Assembly: GCA_964456525.1 (NCBI GenBank) | Contig: CAYWAP010000024.1 | Span: forward strand, 1 to 26,164 | Direction of reading: 5' to 3' | Length of the DNA stretch: 26,164 bases | DNA from: Onthomonas sp964456525 | GTDB lineage: Bacteria > Bacillota > Clostridia > Oscillospirales > Oscillospiraceae | Shown here: piece after piece, positions 14,107 through 21,928 of the stretch | Layout of the letters: each line of letters opens with the position of its first letter | Numbering within the stretch: position 1 is the stretch's first letter | The notes under the pieces: model-generated | Database searches by the model: none | What the model was told of the DNA's origin: nothing | Seen by the model: only the letters and a program-made list of their open reading frames with translations | Position numbers and translations under genes: made by a program

Positions 14107-14132
14107 GCCTGCCTTCTCTGGCGGGCTTTTTT
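14107..14132 (+). terminator. Intrinsic terminator of rpiB
   Basis: A 7-bp stem GCCTGCC/GGCGGGC with one T-G pair (14107-14113, 14120-14126), 6-nt loop, then six Ts. It separates rpiB from the folate operon. Confidence 0.88.
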
Positions 14133-14158
14133 CTGTGGGCGTCTGTGCGGATGGGCAG

Positions 14159-14187
14159 TTGACGGGCCATCCGATGTCAAGTATAAT
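14159..14187 (+). promoter_or_regulatory. Sigma-A promoter of the folate operon
   Basis: -35 TTGACG (14159-14164), 17-nt spacer, perfect -10 TATAAT (14182-14187). The start site near 14194 is about 35 nt before the HD-domain gene. Confidence 0.83.
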
Positions 14188-14228
14188 GTCTGGCAAATGC
14201 AGAGATTTGGAAGGGATGGTGCGAAGCA

Positions 14229-14708
14229 GTGGAACAGGTCAATGAAATCCTGAAGCATCCGGCCTTTCGGAAGGCTTTGGAGGAGTTGGAAGAGCTGGAG
14301 CGCGACCGCCCCTTCTGCCGCCACGGCTTGGAGCATCTGCTGGCGGTGGCCCGTCTGGCCTACCTTTACGATTTGGAGGAGGGGGCGGGTATCCCGGCGC
14401 GGCTGATTTATGCAGCCGCCCTGCTCCATGACATTGCCCGGGGGGAGCAGTACCGGAACGGCACCCCCCATGATCTCGCCAGCGTAAAGCTGGCGGAGCC
14501 GATTCTGATCGAATGCGGCTTTTGCGAGGCGGAACGAAGGGAGATTCTGGGGGCCATTTCCGCTCACCGCAGCGGAGGCCATGGGGGAAATCGATTGGCG
14601 GAACTGATCTGCCGGGCCGATAAGCGCAGCCGTCCCTGCTATGCCTGTCAGGCCCGCGCCCTGTGCAATTGGCCGGAGGAAAAGCAAAATCTCCGGCTGG
14701 AGCGATGA
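14229..14708 (+). CDS. HD-domain phosphohydrolase at the head of the folate operon
   Basis: A 159-residue HD-superfamily protein. Metal ligands are visible: H32 in CRHGLEH, H67-D68 in ALLHDIA and D131 in CRADKRSR. These proteins usually are metal-dependent phosphatases or phosphodiesterases. After the last Asp comes a cysteine cluster C137-x2-C140-x5-C146 followed by NWPEEK, which I recognise from a clostridial HD subfamily. The start is GTG: no ATG is in frame between an in-frame stop near 14184 and this codon. GGAAGGG lies about 13 nt upstream. It precedes folP by 31 nt under a common promoter. Its link to folate synthesis is inferred from position only; one possible job is removing phosphate from dihydroneopterin phosphates. 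Confidence 0.88.
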   Translation: MEQVNEILKHPAFRKALEELEELERDRPFCRHGLEHLLAVARLAYLYDLEEGAGIPARLIYAAALLHDIARGEQYRNGTPHDLASVKLAEPILIECGFCEAERREILGAISAHRSGGHGGNRLAELICRADKRSRPCYACQARALCNWPEEKQNLRLER

Positions 14709-14739
14709 AAAAAAGACGCTGGAAAGAGGTGTGAATGGG

Positions 14740-15561
14740 ATGCGGATTGGCAATCGGGAGTTTCAAACCGCCGAAAAGACCTATGTCATGGGTATTTTGA
14801 ATGTGACCCCGGACTCTTTTTCCGACGGCGGACAGTGGAACGACGGAGATCGGGCGCTGCGCCATGTGGAGGATATGCTGGCCCAGGGCGTGGATATTGT
14901 GGACATCGGCGGGGAATCCACCCGTCCCGGCTATACGCGGCTGTCCGACCAGGAGGAGATCGACCGGGTTGTCCCTGTGATCGAAGCGGTGAAGGCCCGT
15001 TTTGACGTGCCGGTTTCCCTGGATACCTATAAGAGCGCTGTGGCCAGGGCGGGCATCGCGGCCGGGGCGGACATGGTGAACGATGTCTGGGGGCTGAAGG
15101 CAGACCCCGATATGGGAGCGGTTATTGCCGGGGCGGGCATCCCCTGCTGCCTGATGCACAACCGGGAACAGCCGGATTACGGGATTTTCATGGTGGATTT
15201 GCTGGAAGATCTGCGAAAAACCTTGCAATTGGCCGAGGAAGCGGGCATCCGCCGGGATCAAATCATTCTGGACCCCGGTGTGGGGTTTGGCAAGACCTAT
15301 GAGCACAATCTGGAGGTAATGGACCGTCTGGAGGAGCTGGGCCAGCTGGGGCAGCCGGTGCTGCTGGGGGCCAGCCGTAAATCGGTGATCGGCCGGACGT
15401 TGGATTTGCCCGCAGACCAGCGTCTGGAGGGCACCCTTGCCACCTCTGTCATCGCGGTGATGAAAGGGTGTATGCTGGTTCGGGTTCACGATGTGGAGGA
15501 AAATGTTCGGGCCATTCGCATGGCGGAGGCCATTCGGTATGGATACAAAAGGTGTAGATGA
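14740..15561 (+). CDS. folP: Dihydropteroate synthase
   Basis: FolP joins p-aminobenzoate to hydroxymethyl-dihydropterin diphosphate to form dihydropteroate, the target of sulfonamides. The 273-residue TIM-barrel protein has NVTPDSFSDGG (21-31), DIGGESTRPG (55-64), SLDTYK (93-98), NDVWG, LMHNRE, DPGVGFGKTYEHN and GASRKSVIG, covering pterin and diphosphate binding. The chosen ATG has GAGGTG 9 nt upstream; a longer frame overlapping the HD gene lacks family similarity before this point. Its stop codon overlaps the start of the folB-folK fusion (ATGA), so the genes are coupled. Confidence 0.97.
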   Translation: MRIGNREFQTAEKTYVMGILNVTPDSFSDGGQWNDGDRALRHVEDMLAQGVDIVDIGGESTRPGYTRLSDQEEIDRVVPVIEAVKARFDVPVSLDTYKSAVARAGIAAGADMVNDVWGLKADPDMGAVIAGAGIPCCLMHNREQPDYGIFMVDLLEDLRKTLQLAEEAGIRRDQIILDPGVGFGKTYEHNLEVMDRLEELGQLGQPVLLGASRKSVIGRTLDLPADQRLEGTLATSVIAVMKGCMLVRVHDVEENVRAIRMAEAIRYGYKRCR

Positions 15562-16385
15562 TGGACGAGATTCGAATTGATGGCTTAGATGTGTACGCCA
15601 ACCACGGCGTTTATCCAGAGGAAACGCGCAATGGGCAGCACTTTTTTGTCAATGCCCTCCTCTATGGGGACACCCGCCCCGCGGGCAAAACGGATGGGCT
15701 GGAGTTGACAACGAATTACGGGGAAGTCTGCCACTTTATTACCGATTATTGGAAAGATCACACCTGGAAGCTGTTAGAGGCCGCCGCTGAGCACACGGCC
15801 CGGGAAATCCTGCTCCGGTTTCCCTCTGTGCGCGCTCTGGAGCTGGAAATTCGCAAGCCGGAGGCGCCCATTGGGCTGCCCTTTGAGAGCGTGTCCGTGA
15901 AAATCCGCCGGGGCTGGCACCGGGTGTTTGTCGCCCTGGGCTCCAACATGGGGGAGCGGGAGCGGCAAATCCGCACCGCCATGGAGCATCTGGACGCCCA
16001 TCCGGACTGCCGGGTAAAGCGACTGTCCCATCTGATCACCACCGCCCCCTATGGCGGTGTGGAGCAGGCGGACTTTCTCAATGGAGTGGCAGAGGTGGAA
16101 ACCCTGCTGACGCCCCATGAGCTGCTGGACCTGCTCCACAGGCTGGAGCAGGAGGCCCACCGGGAGCGCAAGGTTCACTGGGGGCCGCGGACGCTGGATC
16201 TGGACATTTTGTTCTACGACGCATGCTGCTTAGAGGAGCCGGATCTGATCATTCCCCACATCGATATGGCAAACCGGGACTTTGTTCTGGTCCCCATGGC
16301 GGAGCTGGCCCCGGGGCTGGTTCATCCGGTTCTGCACAAGACCATTCAGCAGCTGCTAAATGAGCTGCCATCACGGCCATGTTGA
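15558..16385 (+). CDS. folK: Fused dihydroneopterin aldolase / HPPK
   Basis: A 275-residue bifunctional enzyme. Residues 1-118 are FolB (dihydroneopterin aldolase), with NHGVYPEE containing the pterin-binding E21 or E22 and the catalytic lysine K100 in EIRKPEAP. Residues 122-275 are FolK (6-hydroxymethyl-7,8-dihydropterin pyrophosphokinase), with FVALGSNMGER and the metal/ATP motif GPRTLDLDILFYD (209-221). Together they make hydroxymethyl-dihydropterin diphosphate, the substrate of the preceding folP product. FolB-FolK fusions are known in Firmicutes. AAAAGG precedes the start; two consecutive ATGs (15558 and 15561) are possible. It overlaps folP by 4 nt and folA by 7 nt. Confidence 0.96.
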   Translation: MMDEIRIDGLDVYANHGVYPEETRNGQHFFVNALLYGDTRPAGKTDGLELTTNYGEVCHFITDYWKDHTWKLLEAAAEHTAREILLRFPSVRALELEIRKPEAPIGLPFESVSVKIRRGWHRVFVALGSNMGERERQIRTAMEHLDAHPDCRVKRLSHLITTAPYGGVEQADFLNGVAEVETLLTPHELLDLLHRLEQEAHRERKVHWGPRTLDLDILFYDACCLEEPDLIIPHIDMANRDFVLVPMAELAPGLVHPVLHKTIQQLLNELPSRPC

Positions 16386-16864
16386 AGCTGATTGCCTCTG
16401 TGGACCGGCATTGGGGGCTGGGTCTGGGGCAGGAGCTGCTGTTCCACCTGCCGGAGGATATGGCCTGGTTTAAGGCCCACACCATGGGCAAAACGGTCAT
16501 TTTGGGGCGGAAGACGCTGGAGTCCTTCCCCGGCGGAAAGCCGCTGCCGGGGCGAAAACACCTGCTGCTGAGCCGTCAAAAGGACATCACATACGAAAAC
16601 GTCGTGACCGTTCCAAACCCGGAAGAGGTTCTCGTCCGGGCGGCCCGGGAGGAAGAGGTCTGGGTCATCGGCGGGGCGCAGATCTACCGCCTGTTTCTGC
16701 CGCACTGCCGGGAAGCCTATGTGACGCAGGTAGATGCCGTCCGTCCGGCCGATCATTTTTTGGAAAATCTGGACGCCGCGCCGGACTGGCGCCTCCGGGA
16801 GCGGTCCCTCTGGCAGGAGAGCGGGGGGCTGCGGTTTTGTTTTTGCATCTATCAGCGGCGCTGA
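16379..16864 (+). CDS. folA: Dihydrofolate reductase
   Basis: DHFR reduces dihydrofolate to tetrahydrofolate with NADPH and is the trimethoprim target. The 161-residue protein has the usual length. Marks are the loop GLGLGQELLFHLPEDM with the catalytic acid at D27, FKAHTMGKTVILGRKTLESF for NADPH binding, and VWVIGGAQIY. The start overlaps folK by 7 nt and has only a weak ribosome site, so translation is probably coupled. It closes the folate operon; no terminator was recognised in the 95 nt before the next gene. Confidence 0.96.
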   Translation: MLKLIASVDRHWGLGLGQELLFHLPEDMAWFKAHTMGKTVILGRKTLESFPGGKPLPGRKHLLLSRQKDITYENVVTVPNPEEVLVRAAREEEVWVIGGAQIYRLFLPHCREAYVTQVDAVRPADHFLENLDAAPDWRLRERSLWQESGGLRFCFCIYQRR

Positions 16865-16905
16865 GTGTGCAGATGGCTTCATTCCGGGGAGCCTGACAGA
16901 AGTTT

Positions 16906-16935
16906 TCATACAGATCTTGTCCTGACTCATACAAT
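16906..16935 (+). promoter_or_regulatory. Predicted sigma-E (sporulation) promoter of the PdaB-like gene
   Basis: CATACAAT at 16928-16935 is an exact match to the sigma-E -10 consensus CATACANT. TCATACA lies 15 nt upstream (16906-16912), a fair match to the sigma-E -35. In Bacillus subtilis pdaB is transcribed by sigma-E in the mother cell, so promoter and gene agree. A sigma-A reading would need a poor -35. Confidence 0.55.
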
Positions 16936-16959
16936 GGGACAGGAACGGGAGGAATGTGT

Positions 16960-17730
16960 ATGAAAATTTTTGTCATTCGCAAACAGTGGTGGACGACGGC
17001 CGGCTGTTTGTGCCTTGCCGCCGTCATGTTCTGGGTGGTGAGCCATCCGGAGGCCATCGGGGCGGCTGCCGTACAGCGGCAGCTGCCGATCTATTCCGTG
17101 GAGGATCCAGAGGACGAAAAACGGATTGCCATCTCCTTTGACGCCGCATGGGGCAATGAGGACACACAGCTGCTGATCGACATTCTGGCGGAATACGATG
17201 TTCCGGCCACCTTCTTTGTGGTGGGCGATTGGGTGGACAAATACCCGGAATCGGTGAAAGCCCTGTTTGACGCGGGCCATGACATCATGAATCACTCCAA
17301 CACCCATCCGGATCTGACGCAGTGCAGCACAGAGAAAATCATAGAAGAAATTGAGAGCTGTAACGACAAAATCGAGGCGGTGACGGGGGTTCGGCCCACA
17401 CTCCTCCGCTGTCCCTATGGCGCGTATGATGACAACGTGATCGAGACCATTCGCTCCCTGGGCGTGGAACCCATCCAGTGGGACGTGGACTCCCTGGACT
17501 GGCAAGGGCTCACGGCCAGTGAAATTACCGAGCGGGTGCTGACGAGGGTCAAGGGGGGCAGCATTGTCCTCTTCCACAACGCTGCGGAGAACACGCCGGA
17601 GGCGCTTCCCGACATCATTGAGACGCTGCAAAGTCAGGGATATACCCTTGTGAAAATTGCGGATCTGATTTTGGACGGGGATTACACCATTGACGCCAAT
17701 GGGATGCAGTGCGCCGCCGAGACGGCATAA
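16960..17730 (+). CDS. pdaB: PdaB-type sporulation polysaccharide deacetylase
   Basis: A 256-residue NodB-homology protein with one N-terminal membrane segment or uncleaved signal (about residues 10-33), placing the catalytic domain outside the membrane. The domain (about 50-245) shows AISFDAAWGNEDT (motif 1), HSNTHPD (motif 2, zinc histidines), RCPYGAYD (motif 3), WDVDSLDW (motif 4) and VLFHNA (motif 5). Motif 1 keeps the first Asp but has Ala at the second, zinc-binding position of TFDD, a change I recall in PdaB-like proteins. The ATG at 16960 has GGAGG 7 nt upstream; an ATG two codons earlier abuts the ribosome site. In B. subtilis PdaB is needed for spore stability. The sigma-E-like promoter supports that assignment. 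Confidence 0.9.
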   Translation: MKIFVIRKQWWTTAGCLCLAAVMFWVVSHPEAIGAAAVQRQLPIYSVEDPEDEKRIAISFDAAWGNEDTQLLIDILAEYDVPATFFVVGDWVDKYPESVKALFDAGHDIMNHSNTHPDLTQCSTEKIIEEIESCNDKIEAVTGVRPTLLRCPYGAYDDNVIETIRSLGVEPIQWDVDSLDWQGLTASEITERVLTRVKGGSIVLFHNAAENTPEALPDIIETLQSQGYTLVKIADLILDGDYTIDANGMQCAAETA

Positions 17731-17813
17731 AGATGTGAAGCCCCATCGGACACGGGAGACGGGTTCCATCAATTCCCCTTTGCACAGATCAAACAGAGAA
17801 GTGAGGGATACCC

Positions 17814-18362
17814 ATGAAGTACTTGGAGAAACAGATTCCGATGAAAGATGGCCGCAGGGCGATCCTTCGCAACGCGGCGGCAGAGGACAGCGCCGCCCTG
17901 GTGGCCTATATGAAGTCCATTTACGCGGAGACTCGCTTTTTGCTCCGGGAGCCGGAGGAAGCTGCCATCACGCTGGAGCAGGAGCAGCAGTATATTCAGG
18001 CGCAGTTGGACAGCAGGCGTGATTTGCTGCTCATCGCCACCGTGGAGGGGAAACACGCCGGAAATGGCTCCCTTTCGTCCCTGGGGCCGTGGAAGCGATA
18101 CCGGCACCGCTGTGAGATTTCCATTGCACTCTATCAAACCTATTGCGGCCTGGGATTGGGGCGGCAAATGTGTTTGGAGCTTCTCAAACAGGCCAGGGAA
18201 TGCGGCTATGAACAGGCAGAGCTGGAAGTGATGGCGGGCAATGAGACGGCCATCGCGCTGTACGAGAGCATGGGATTTCAGCGGTATGGCACGCGAAAGC
18301 GGGCCATGAAATACAGCGATGGAACCTATGAAGACGCATATCTGATGATGATCCAACTGTAA
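17814..18362 (+). CDS. GNAT-family N-acetyltransferase
   Basis: A 182-residue acetyltransferase of the Gcn5 superfamily. The acetyl-CoA pyrophosphate loop is visible as YCGLGLGRQM in the second half, preceded by the beta-4 strand HRCEISIAL. The family's ending NETAIALYESMGFQRYGTRKRAMKY follows. The substrate is unknown; the shape resembles RimI/YhhY-type enzymes. GAGGG lies about 7 nt before the ATG. It follows the deacetylase gene after 83 nt and is closed by a strong terminator, so the two could share a transcript. Confidence 0.92.
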   Translation: MKYLEKQIPMKDGRRAILRNAAAEDSAALVAYMKSIYAETRFLLREPEEAAITLEQEQQYIQAQLDSRRDLLLIATVEGKHAGNGSLSSLGPWKRYRHRCEISIALYQTYCGLGLGRQMCLELLKQARECGYEQAELEVMAGNETAIALYESMGFQRYGTRKRAMKYSDGTYEDAYLMMIQL

Positions 18363-18377
18363 CACATCCAGAAAGGC

Positions 18378-18430
18378 AACCCCGGAGCGGAAGAGCACCC
18401 TTGTTCTGCCGCCTCCGGGGTTTTGTTTTT
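18378..18430 (+). terminator. Intrinsic terminator after the acetyltransferase gene
   Basis: A stem AACCCCGGAG/CTCCGGGGTT (18378-18387 with 18413-18422), extended inward by CGG/CCG, followed by a T-rich tail TTTTGTTTTT. Confidence 0.9.
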
Positions 18431-18778
18431 CCGCATCAGATGGAAAGGTGGGGGAGGGGAAGAAGGTGGCTTCGGAGCGGTAAACCAGCTGAATCGGTTG
18501 GGGTTCCAGGGAATATTTCCAGCGAGAAACGGAAAAAGAGGGCGAAAATCTGCATTTTCCTGCCTTGACAGGGGGTTTTCATCTGTATTAGTATGTAACA
18601 TGACTTGCCAAGAACGGACACCGGCGCGGCTGGAAATGCAGCGGCGGAAGAAGTGTTTCGCTACGGCGCAGGCCGTGGCGGTCATAAAAAGAGATTGACA
18701 GGGGATGGACTGGGGAAACGGGGAAATCCTGATTCGCAGTTTCCGGAAGACGTCCCCTTTTTGGAGTGTGTGTAGAAT
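18431..18778 (+). other. Gene-free stretch with a possible promoter and hairpins
   Basis: No gene was found in these 348 nt. A possible promoter is TTGACA at 18565-18570 with a weak -10 TAGTAT at 18589-18594 (18-nt spacer), which would give a leader of about 180 nt before the membrane hydrolase gene. Within that leader an 8-bp hairpin CGCTACGG/CCGTGGCG (18659-18666, 18673-18680) stands out. GGGGAAA...TTTCC and a distal TCCCCTTTTT near 18720-18760 look like a diffuse terminator/attenuator. None of this is a recognised RNA family. Confidence 0.35.
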
Positions 18779-19390
18779 ATGACGGGAAAAACCCATTTGG
18801 TGCTGGGAGAGACGGCGGCACTCGCGCTTTTGCAGCCTGACGGCTTACGGGAGATCACGCTGTGCATAGGCGCTGCGGCAGTTGGCTCCGCCATTTGCGA
18901 CATGGACGCCAGCGCCTCCAGAGCCCGCAGAGAACTCACCAGGATTTTAGTCCTTGTCGCTATGTCCGTGGGGGCCTGCGTGCTGATGGAACAGGTGTTT
19001 CGGGTGGAGATCCTCGCCCTGCTCCAGCGTCAGGTGATGCTGTGGAAGGCGCTCTGCGGCGGGGGCGTCTTCCTGCTGCTCTGCGCCGCCGGCATGCAGC
19101 TGCCCCACCGAACCCTGCTGCACTCCCTGCCCTGTTGGGTGGTTTTCACGGCCATTTTTCAGCAGGCAGCGCCGCCGCTGGCAGACGCATTTTCCGTTGC
19201 CATGCTGTCCCATATTGTGCTGGATCTTTTGAATTACCGGCAGGTCGCCCTGCTGTACCCGCTGCGGGAGGGGCTTTGCCTCGGGCTGTGCCACACGGGA
19301 GGGAAGACGGACCGCCTGCTGTTTCGTGTTGGCAGTGCCCTGTGGCTGGCGGCCCTGCTCTTTTGTCTGTTCCAGTCTTTCTTTCTCTGA
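18779..19390 (+). CDS. YdjM-like membrane-bound metal-dependent hydrolase
   Basis: A 203-residue protein with about four or five hydrophobic segments. It has the family pattern of polar metal-ligand motifs set in membrane helices: GKTH near residues 3-6, CDMDA near residue 41, HRTLLHS near residue 110 and SHIVLDLLN near residue 144. These match the YdjM (DUF457) membrane hydrolases, whose substrate is unknown. A GGAG lies 12 nt before the ATG, a long spacing, so translation is probably weak. The O-antigen-ligase-like gene follows after 54 nt on the same strand. Confidence 0.85.
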   Translation: MTGKTHLVLGETAALALLQPDGLREITLCIGAAAVGSAICDMDASASRARRELTRILVLVAMSVGACVLMEQVFRVEILALLQRQVMLWKALCGGGVFLLLCAAGMQLPHRTLLHSLPCWVVFTAIFQQAAPPLADAFSVAMLSHIVLDLLNYRQVALLYPLREGLCLGLCHTGGKTDRLLFRVGSALWLAALLFCLFQSFFL

Positions 19391-19444
19391 GGACGGATGC
19401 AGCATGACCGGAAAAATACTCGATATACGAAGGGGAGAACAGAT

Positions 19445-21058
19445 ATGAAATTGAACACGCAGCTGTCCCGCTGGGGCGCAGGTTATATCCTGTACGGCAT
19501 TCTCACGCTCTTTGTGCTGAAAATGGACACCTATTTTGACATGGAAGAGTACAAATGCGCCGCATTTGCCGGAATTGTGGTTCTGGGCGGTGTGGTCTAT
19601 CTGGCCGGGCTGCCAAAGGCGAAGGGGCTGCGCCGGTGGCAGCGGGATTCGACCACCGTCTGGGCGCTGGTTCTGGGCGGCAGCTTGATTCTCTCCCAAC
19701 TGCTGTCCACGGGCGGTGAGAACAGTCTGTGGGGAAGCAATAGCTATTATATGGGCACGATCTTCATGCTCGCCTGTCTGGCCATCTATCTGATGCTCAA
19801 GCACGGGGTAGACCGGCAAATGGTTCGCTGCGCAGTGGGGCTCTTTCTCATTGCAGGGCTGCTGGCGAATTTGTTGGGAATCGTGAACCAATACGGGTGG
19901 GATCCCCTGGGCGTCACCAGTATGCTCATTGCATCCCAACGGGGGGTTTACTTTACCACCATCGGGCAGATGAACTTTGTGGGGTTTCTGCTGACGATGT
20001 GGCTTTCCGTGGCCGTCGGGGGATTCCTGTTTTCCAAACGGCCCCTCTCGTCGCCCCAAAATTGGCTGACGTGGGGATGTGCGTTCTTTGGATTTTGGGG
20101 CATGATGCTCTTCAATGCGGACGGCTATCTGTTGGGCGCCCTGGGGCTGTTGGCGGGGTGTATTTGCCTGAGGCGGTTTGATACCAAAGTACTGGAGCGT
20201 CTCGCGCTCCTGGGGGCGGCGTTCTGGTGCGCATCGCTGATCGGGGTTGGGCTGACCAACATCTGGCCGACCGATCAGAATCTGCCCCTGATCAGCGGCG
20301 CTGGAAAACCGGCGCTGGCCCTTCCGGGGTGGGCGCTGTCCGTTCTCCTGTTCCTGCTGCTGCGCCGCTGGCACAGCGGCCATAGCCCCAAGCCGCTGTA
20401 TCTCGCGGGGAGAGTCCTCTGTGTCGGGGTGGTGGTGGTGCTGCTGATCGGGGTGGTTTTGGCCTCCACCGTATATGCCGATGTCCAGCTGACGGGAGCG
20501 GCGAAGTACCTCCAATTCAACGAGGACTGGGGCACTCATCGGGGGGCCTGCTGGATCGCTCTATTTCGTATTTTTGCCGGAGGGGACTTCATATATAAGC
20601 TGTTTGGTTGGGGCGCTGCCTCCACGCATACGTTGATTATGGTTCATCAGACCGACTGGGCGGACATCGAGTACAACATCTCCGGATTTTACGCCGCGCA
20701 CAATGAATATCTGGAACAGCTGATGAGCAGCGGCATTGTGGGGCTGGTTGCCTGGCTGGGGCTTTTGATTTCCAACCTGCGCAGGGGCATGAAGGCGGCG
20801 CAGGAAAACACCCTTGCGGCCGTGCTCACGGTGGCAGTGTTTGCCTATTCGGTGGAGGCGTTTACCAACATCCGCACCTGCATCGTGTTTCCGGTGTTCA
20901 TTGTGCTGCTGGGTGCGCTGTCCGCCGTGACAAGCACGGAATCGCGCCCGGCCCGTCCGACGAAGACTTTTGTCTGGGAGACCGGGGGGATTTTGCTGGC
21001 CGTGTTCCTGACCAGTTTCCTGTGGCAATCCATTGGAACGGCCATCGTTCCCTTTTGA
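19445..21058 (+). CDS. O-antigen ligase family membrane protein
   Basis: A 537-residue polytopic membrane protein with roughly a dozen helices and a Wzy_C/O-antigen ligase domain. The large late extracytoplasmic loop is recognisable from THRGACWIALFRIF (364-377) and AAHNEYLEQLMSSGIVGL (417-434), with the Arg and His residues used by this family to handle lipid-linked sugars. Members ligate or polymerise surface glycans, but in Firmicutes the substrate is mostly unknown. The chosen ATG has GGGGAG 7 nt upstream; an in-frame ATG 48 nt earlier has none. No other glycan genes stand next to it. A strong terminator follows. Confidence 0.88.
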   Translation: MKLNTQLSRWGAGYILYGILTLFVLKMDTYFDMEEYKCAAFAGIVVLGGVVYLAGLPKAKGLRRWQRDSTTVWALVLGGSLILSQLLSTGGENSLWGSNSYYMGTIFMLACLAIYLMLKHGVDRQMVRCAVGLFLIAGLLANLLGIVNQYGWDPLGVTSMLIASQRGVYFTTIGQMNFVGFLLTMWLSVAVGGFLFSKRPLSSPQNWLTWGCAFFGFWGMMLFNADGYLLGALGLLAGCICLRRFDTKVLERLALLGAAFWCASLIGVGLTNIWPTDQNLPLISGAGKPALALPGWALSVLLFLLLRRWHSGHSPKPLYLAGRVLCVGVVVVLLIGVVLASTVYADVQLTGAAKYLQFNEDWGTHRGACWIALFRIFAGGDFIYKLFGWGAASTHTLIMVHQTDWADIEYNISGFYAAHNEYLEQLMSSGIVGLVAWLGLLISNLRRGMKAAQENTLAAVLTVAVFAYSVEAFTNIRTCIVFPVFIVLLGALSAVTSTESRPARPTKTFVWETGGILLAVFLTSFLWQSIGTAIVPF

Positions 21059-21114
21059 CGGCTGAGCCGGTTGACAGGGTTCTTCCATTCGAGGGGATGG
21101 GGCACCAAAATAAG

Positions 21115-21153
21115 AAAGGGTTTGGAGCTTTCACGGGCTCCAAACCCTTTTTT
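21115..21153. terminator. Bidirectional intrinsic terminator between convergent genes
   Basis: A 14-bp perfect stem (21115-21128 with 21137-21150), loop of 8 and a T-run on the plus strand. The A-rich left flank gives a T-rich tail on the minus strand. It separates the ligase gene from the convergent PII-like operon. Confidence 0.92.
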
Positions 21154-21194
21154 GATACCATCTGTGGTATATGGCGCGCTTAGGCGCCCATTTG

Positions 21195-21542
21195 TCACTG
21201 TTTTTCCTCGAGCTTTTTCTGCTCTTCCACTTCCACCAGACCGGCGGTGTCGGTCACCGGCAGGGAGAACACAATGCCCTGGGCCTTTCTGGCCATCCCC
21301 ATTTCATGATAAAGGGCGTTCAGCACGGCGTCCCGGATGGTCTTGGGGACGACAATCATCACAATTTCCTTTTCCGTGTGGACGGTGATGCCAAAAAACG
21401 CTGCCGCTTCTTCCCTTGCCACGCCTCGGGCGTTGAGAATCGTTCCGCCTCTGGCGCCGCAGGACCGGGCCACCTCCATGGCGTCCTCCGCAAAACCTGC
21501 ATTGACAATGGCAAAAATCACTTCGTAGTTGTCGTTCGTCAT
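21195..21542 (-). CDS. PII-like regulatory protein (second copy)
   Basis: A 115-residue protein with the small ferredoxin-like fold pattern of PII signalling proteins: a first strand YEVIFAIVNAGFAEDAMEVARSCGARGGTILNARG, then VHTEKEIVMIVVPKTIRDAVLNAL, and IVFSLPVTDTAGL at the end. GARGGT at the turn is the usual PII-like B-loop start. True GlnB/GlnK proteins have a longer T-loop with a uridylylated Tyr; none is seen. The ATG chosen has GGGGGAG 5 nt upstream; a GTG two codons earlier is less likely. It follows the first PII-like gene after 2 nt, and together with the DUF1538 gene forms a three-gene operon. It probably forms a trimer and may gate the membrane protein. Confidence 0.88.
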   Translation of the reverse strand: MTNDNYEVIFAIVNAGFAEDAMEVARSCGARGGTILNARGVAREEAAAFFGITVHTEKEIVMIVVPKTIRDAVLNALYHEMGMARKAQGIVFSLPVTDTAGLVEVEEQKKLEEKQ

Positions 21543-21544
21543 GT

Positions 21545-21913
21545 TCACTCCCCCTTTTTCCGGCGGTTGTTGCTCAAAAACTGGTACAGATTTACACCGA
21601 TGACACTGGAGAGAGGGATTGCAAAGGCAATGCCCTGTCCTTTTTTAATGGTGACAAATTTCTCATCCAGACAATCCATAATGGTGTCCGTCAGATCCTC
21701 CCGGATCACGCTGAGAATCACCGCCTTGTTCACATTCAAGCCCAGCAATTCGATGATTTCGGAATTGGCTGTCCCCTTTCCGGAGAGAACCATTTGCATA
21801 TTGACCTCAAACTGGCTGATAACATCCACGTAGAATTCCGCCTTTGGCCGGTCCACAACGGTGATGAGCAGCTTGAGCTTTTTGATCGCAGATTCATTGA
21901 TACTGTTCGCCAT
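21545..21913 (-). CDS. PII-like regulatory protein (first copy)
   Basis: A 122-residue protein with a PII-like fold. Strand 1 reads KLKLLITVVDRPKAEFYVDVISQFEV, the loop MVLSGKGTANSEIIELLGL replaces the usual T-loop, and KAVILSVIREDLTDTIMDCLDEK forms strand 3 and helix. The C-terminus IAFAIPLSSVIGVNLYQFLSNNRRKKGE is longer than in the second copy. It resembles its neighbour in layout but the two are only distantly alike in sequence, so this is an old duplication or a heterotypic pair. It lies 15 nt after the DUF1538 gene. The ligand is unknown. Confidence 0.86.
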   Translation of the reverse strand: MANSINESAIKKLKLLITVVDRPKAEFYVDVISQFEVNMQMVLSGKGTANSEIIELLGLNVNKAVILSVIREDLTDTIMDCLDEKFVTIKKGQGIAFAIPLSSVIGVNLYQFLSNNRRKKGE

Positions 21914-21928
21914 CGCGTCTCCTCCCGT

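Noticed and set aside
14239..15489. A 416-codon minus-strand frame opposite HD/folP
   Set aside because: Antisense to folP, which carries all family motifs; translation is His/Pro/Arg-rich.
18947..20539. A 530-codon minus-strand open frame opposite the O-antigen-ligase-like gene
   Set aside because: Its translation is low-complexity (Gln/His/Pro-rich) and spans two real plus-strand genes; a shadow frame.
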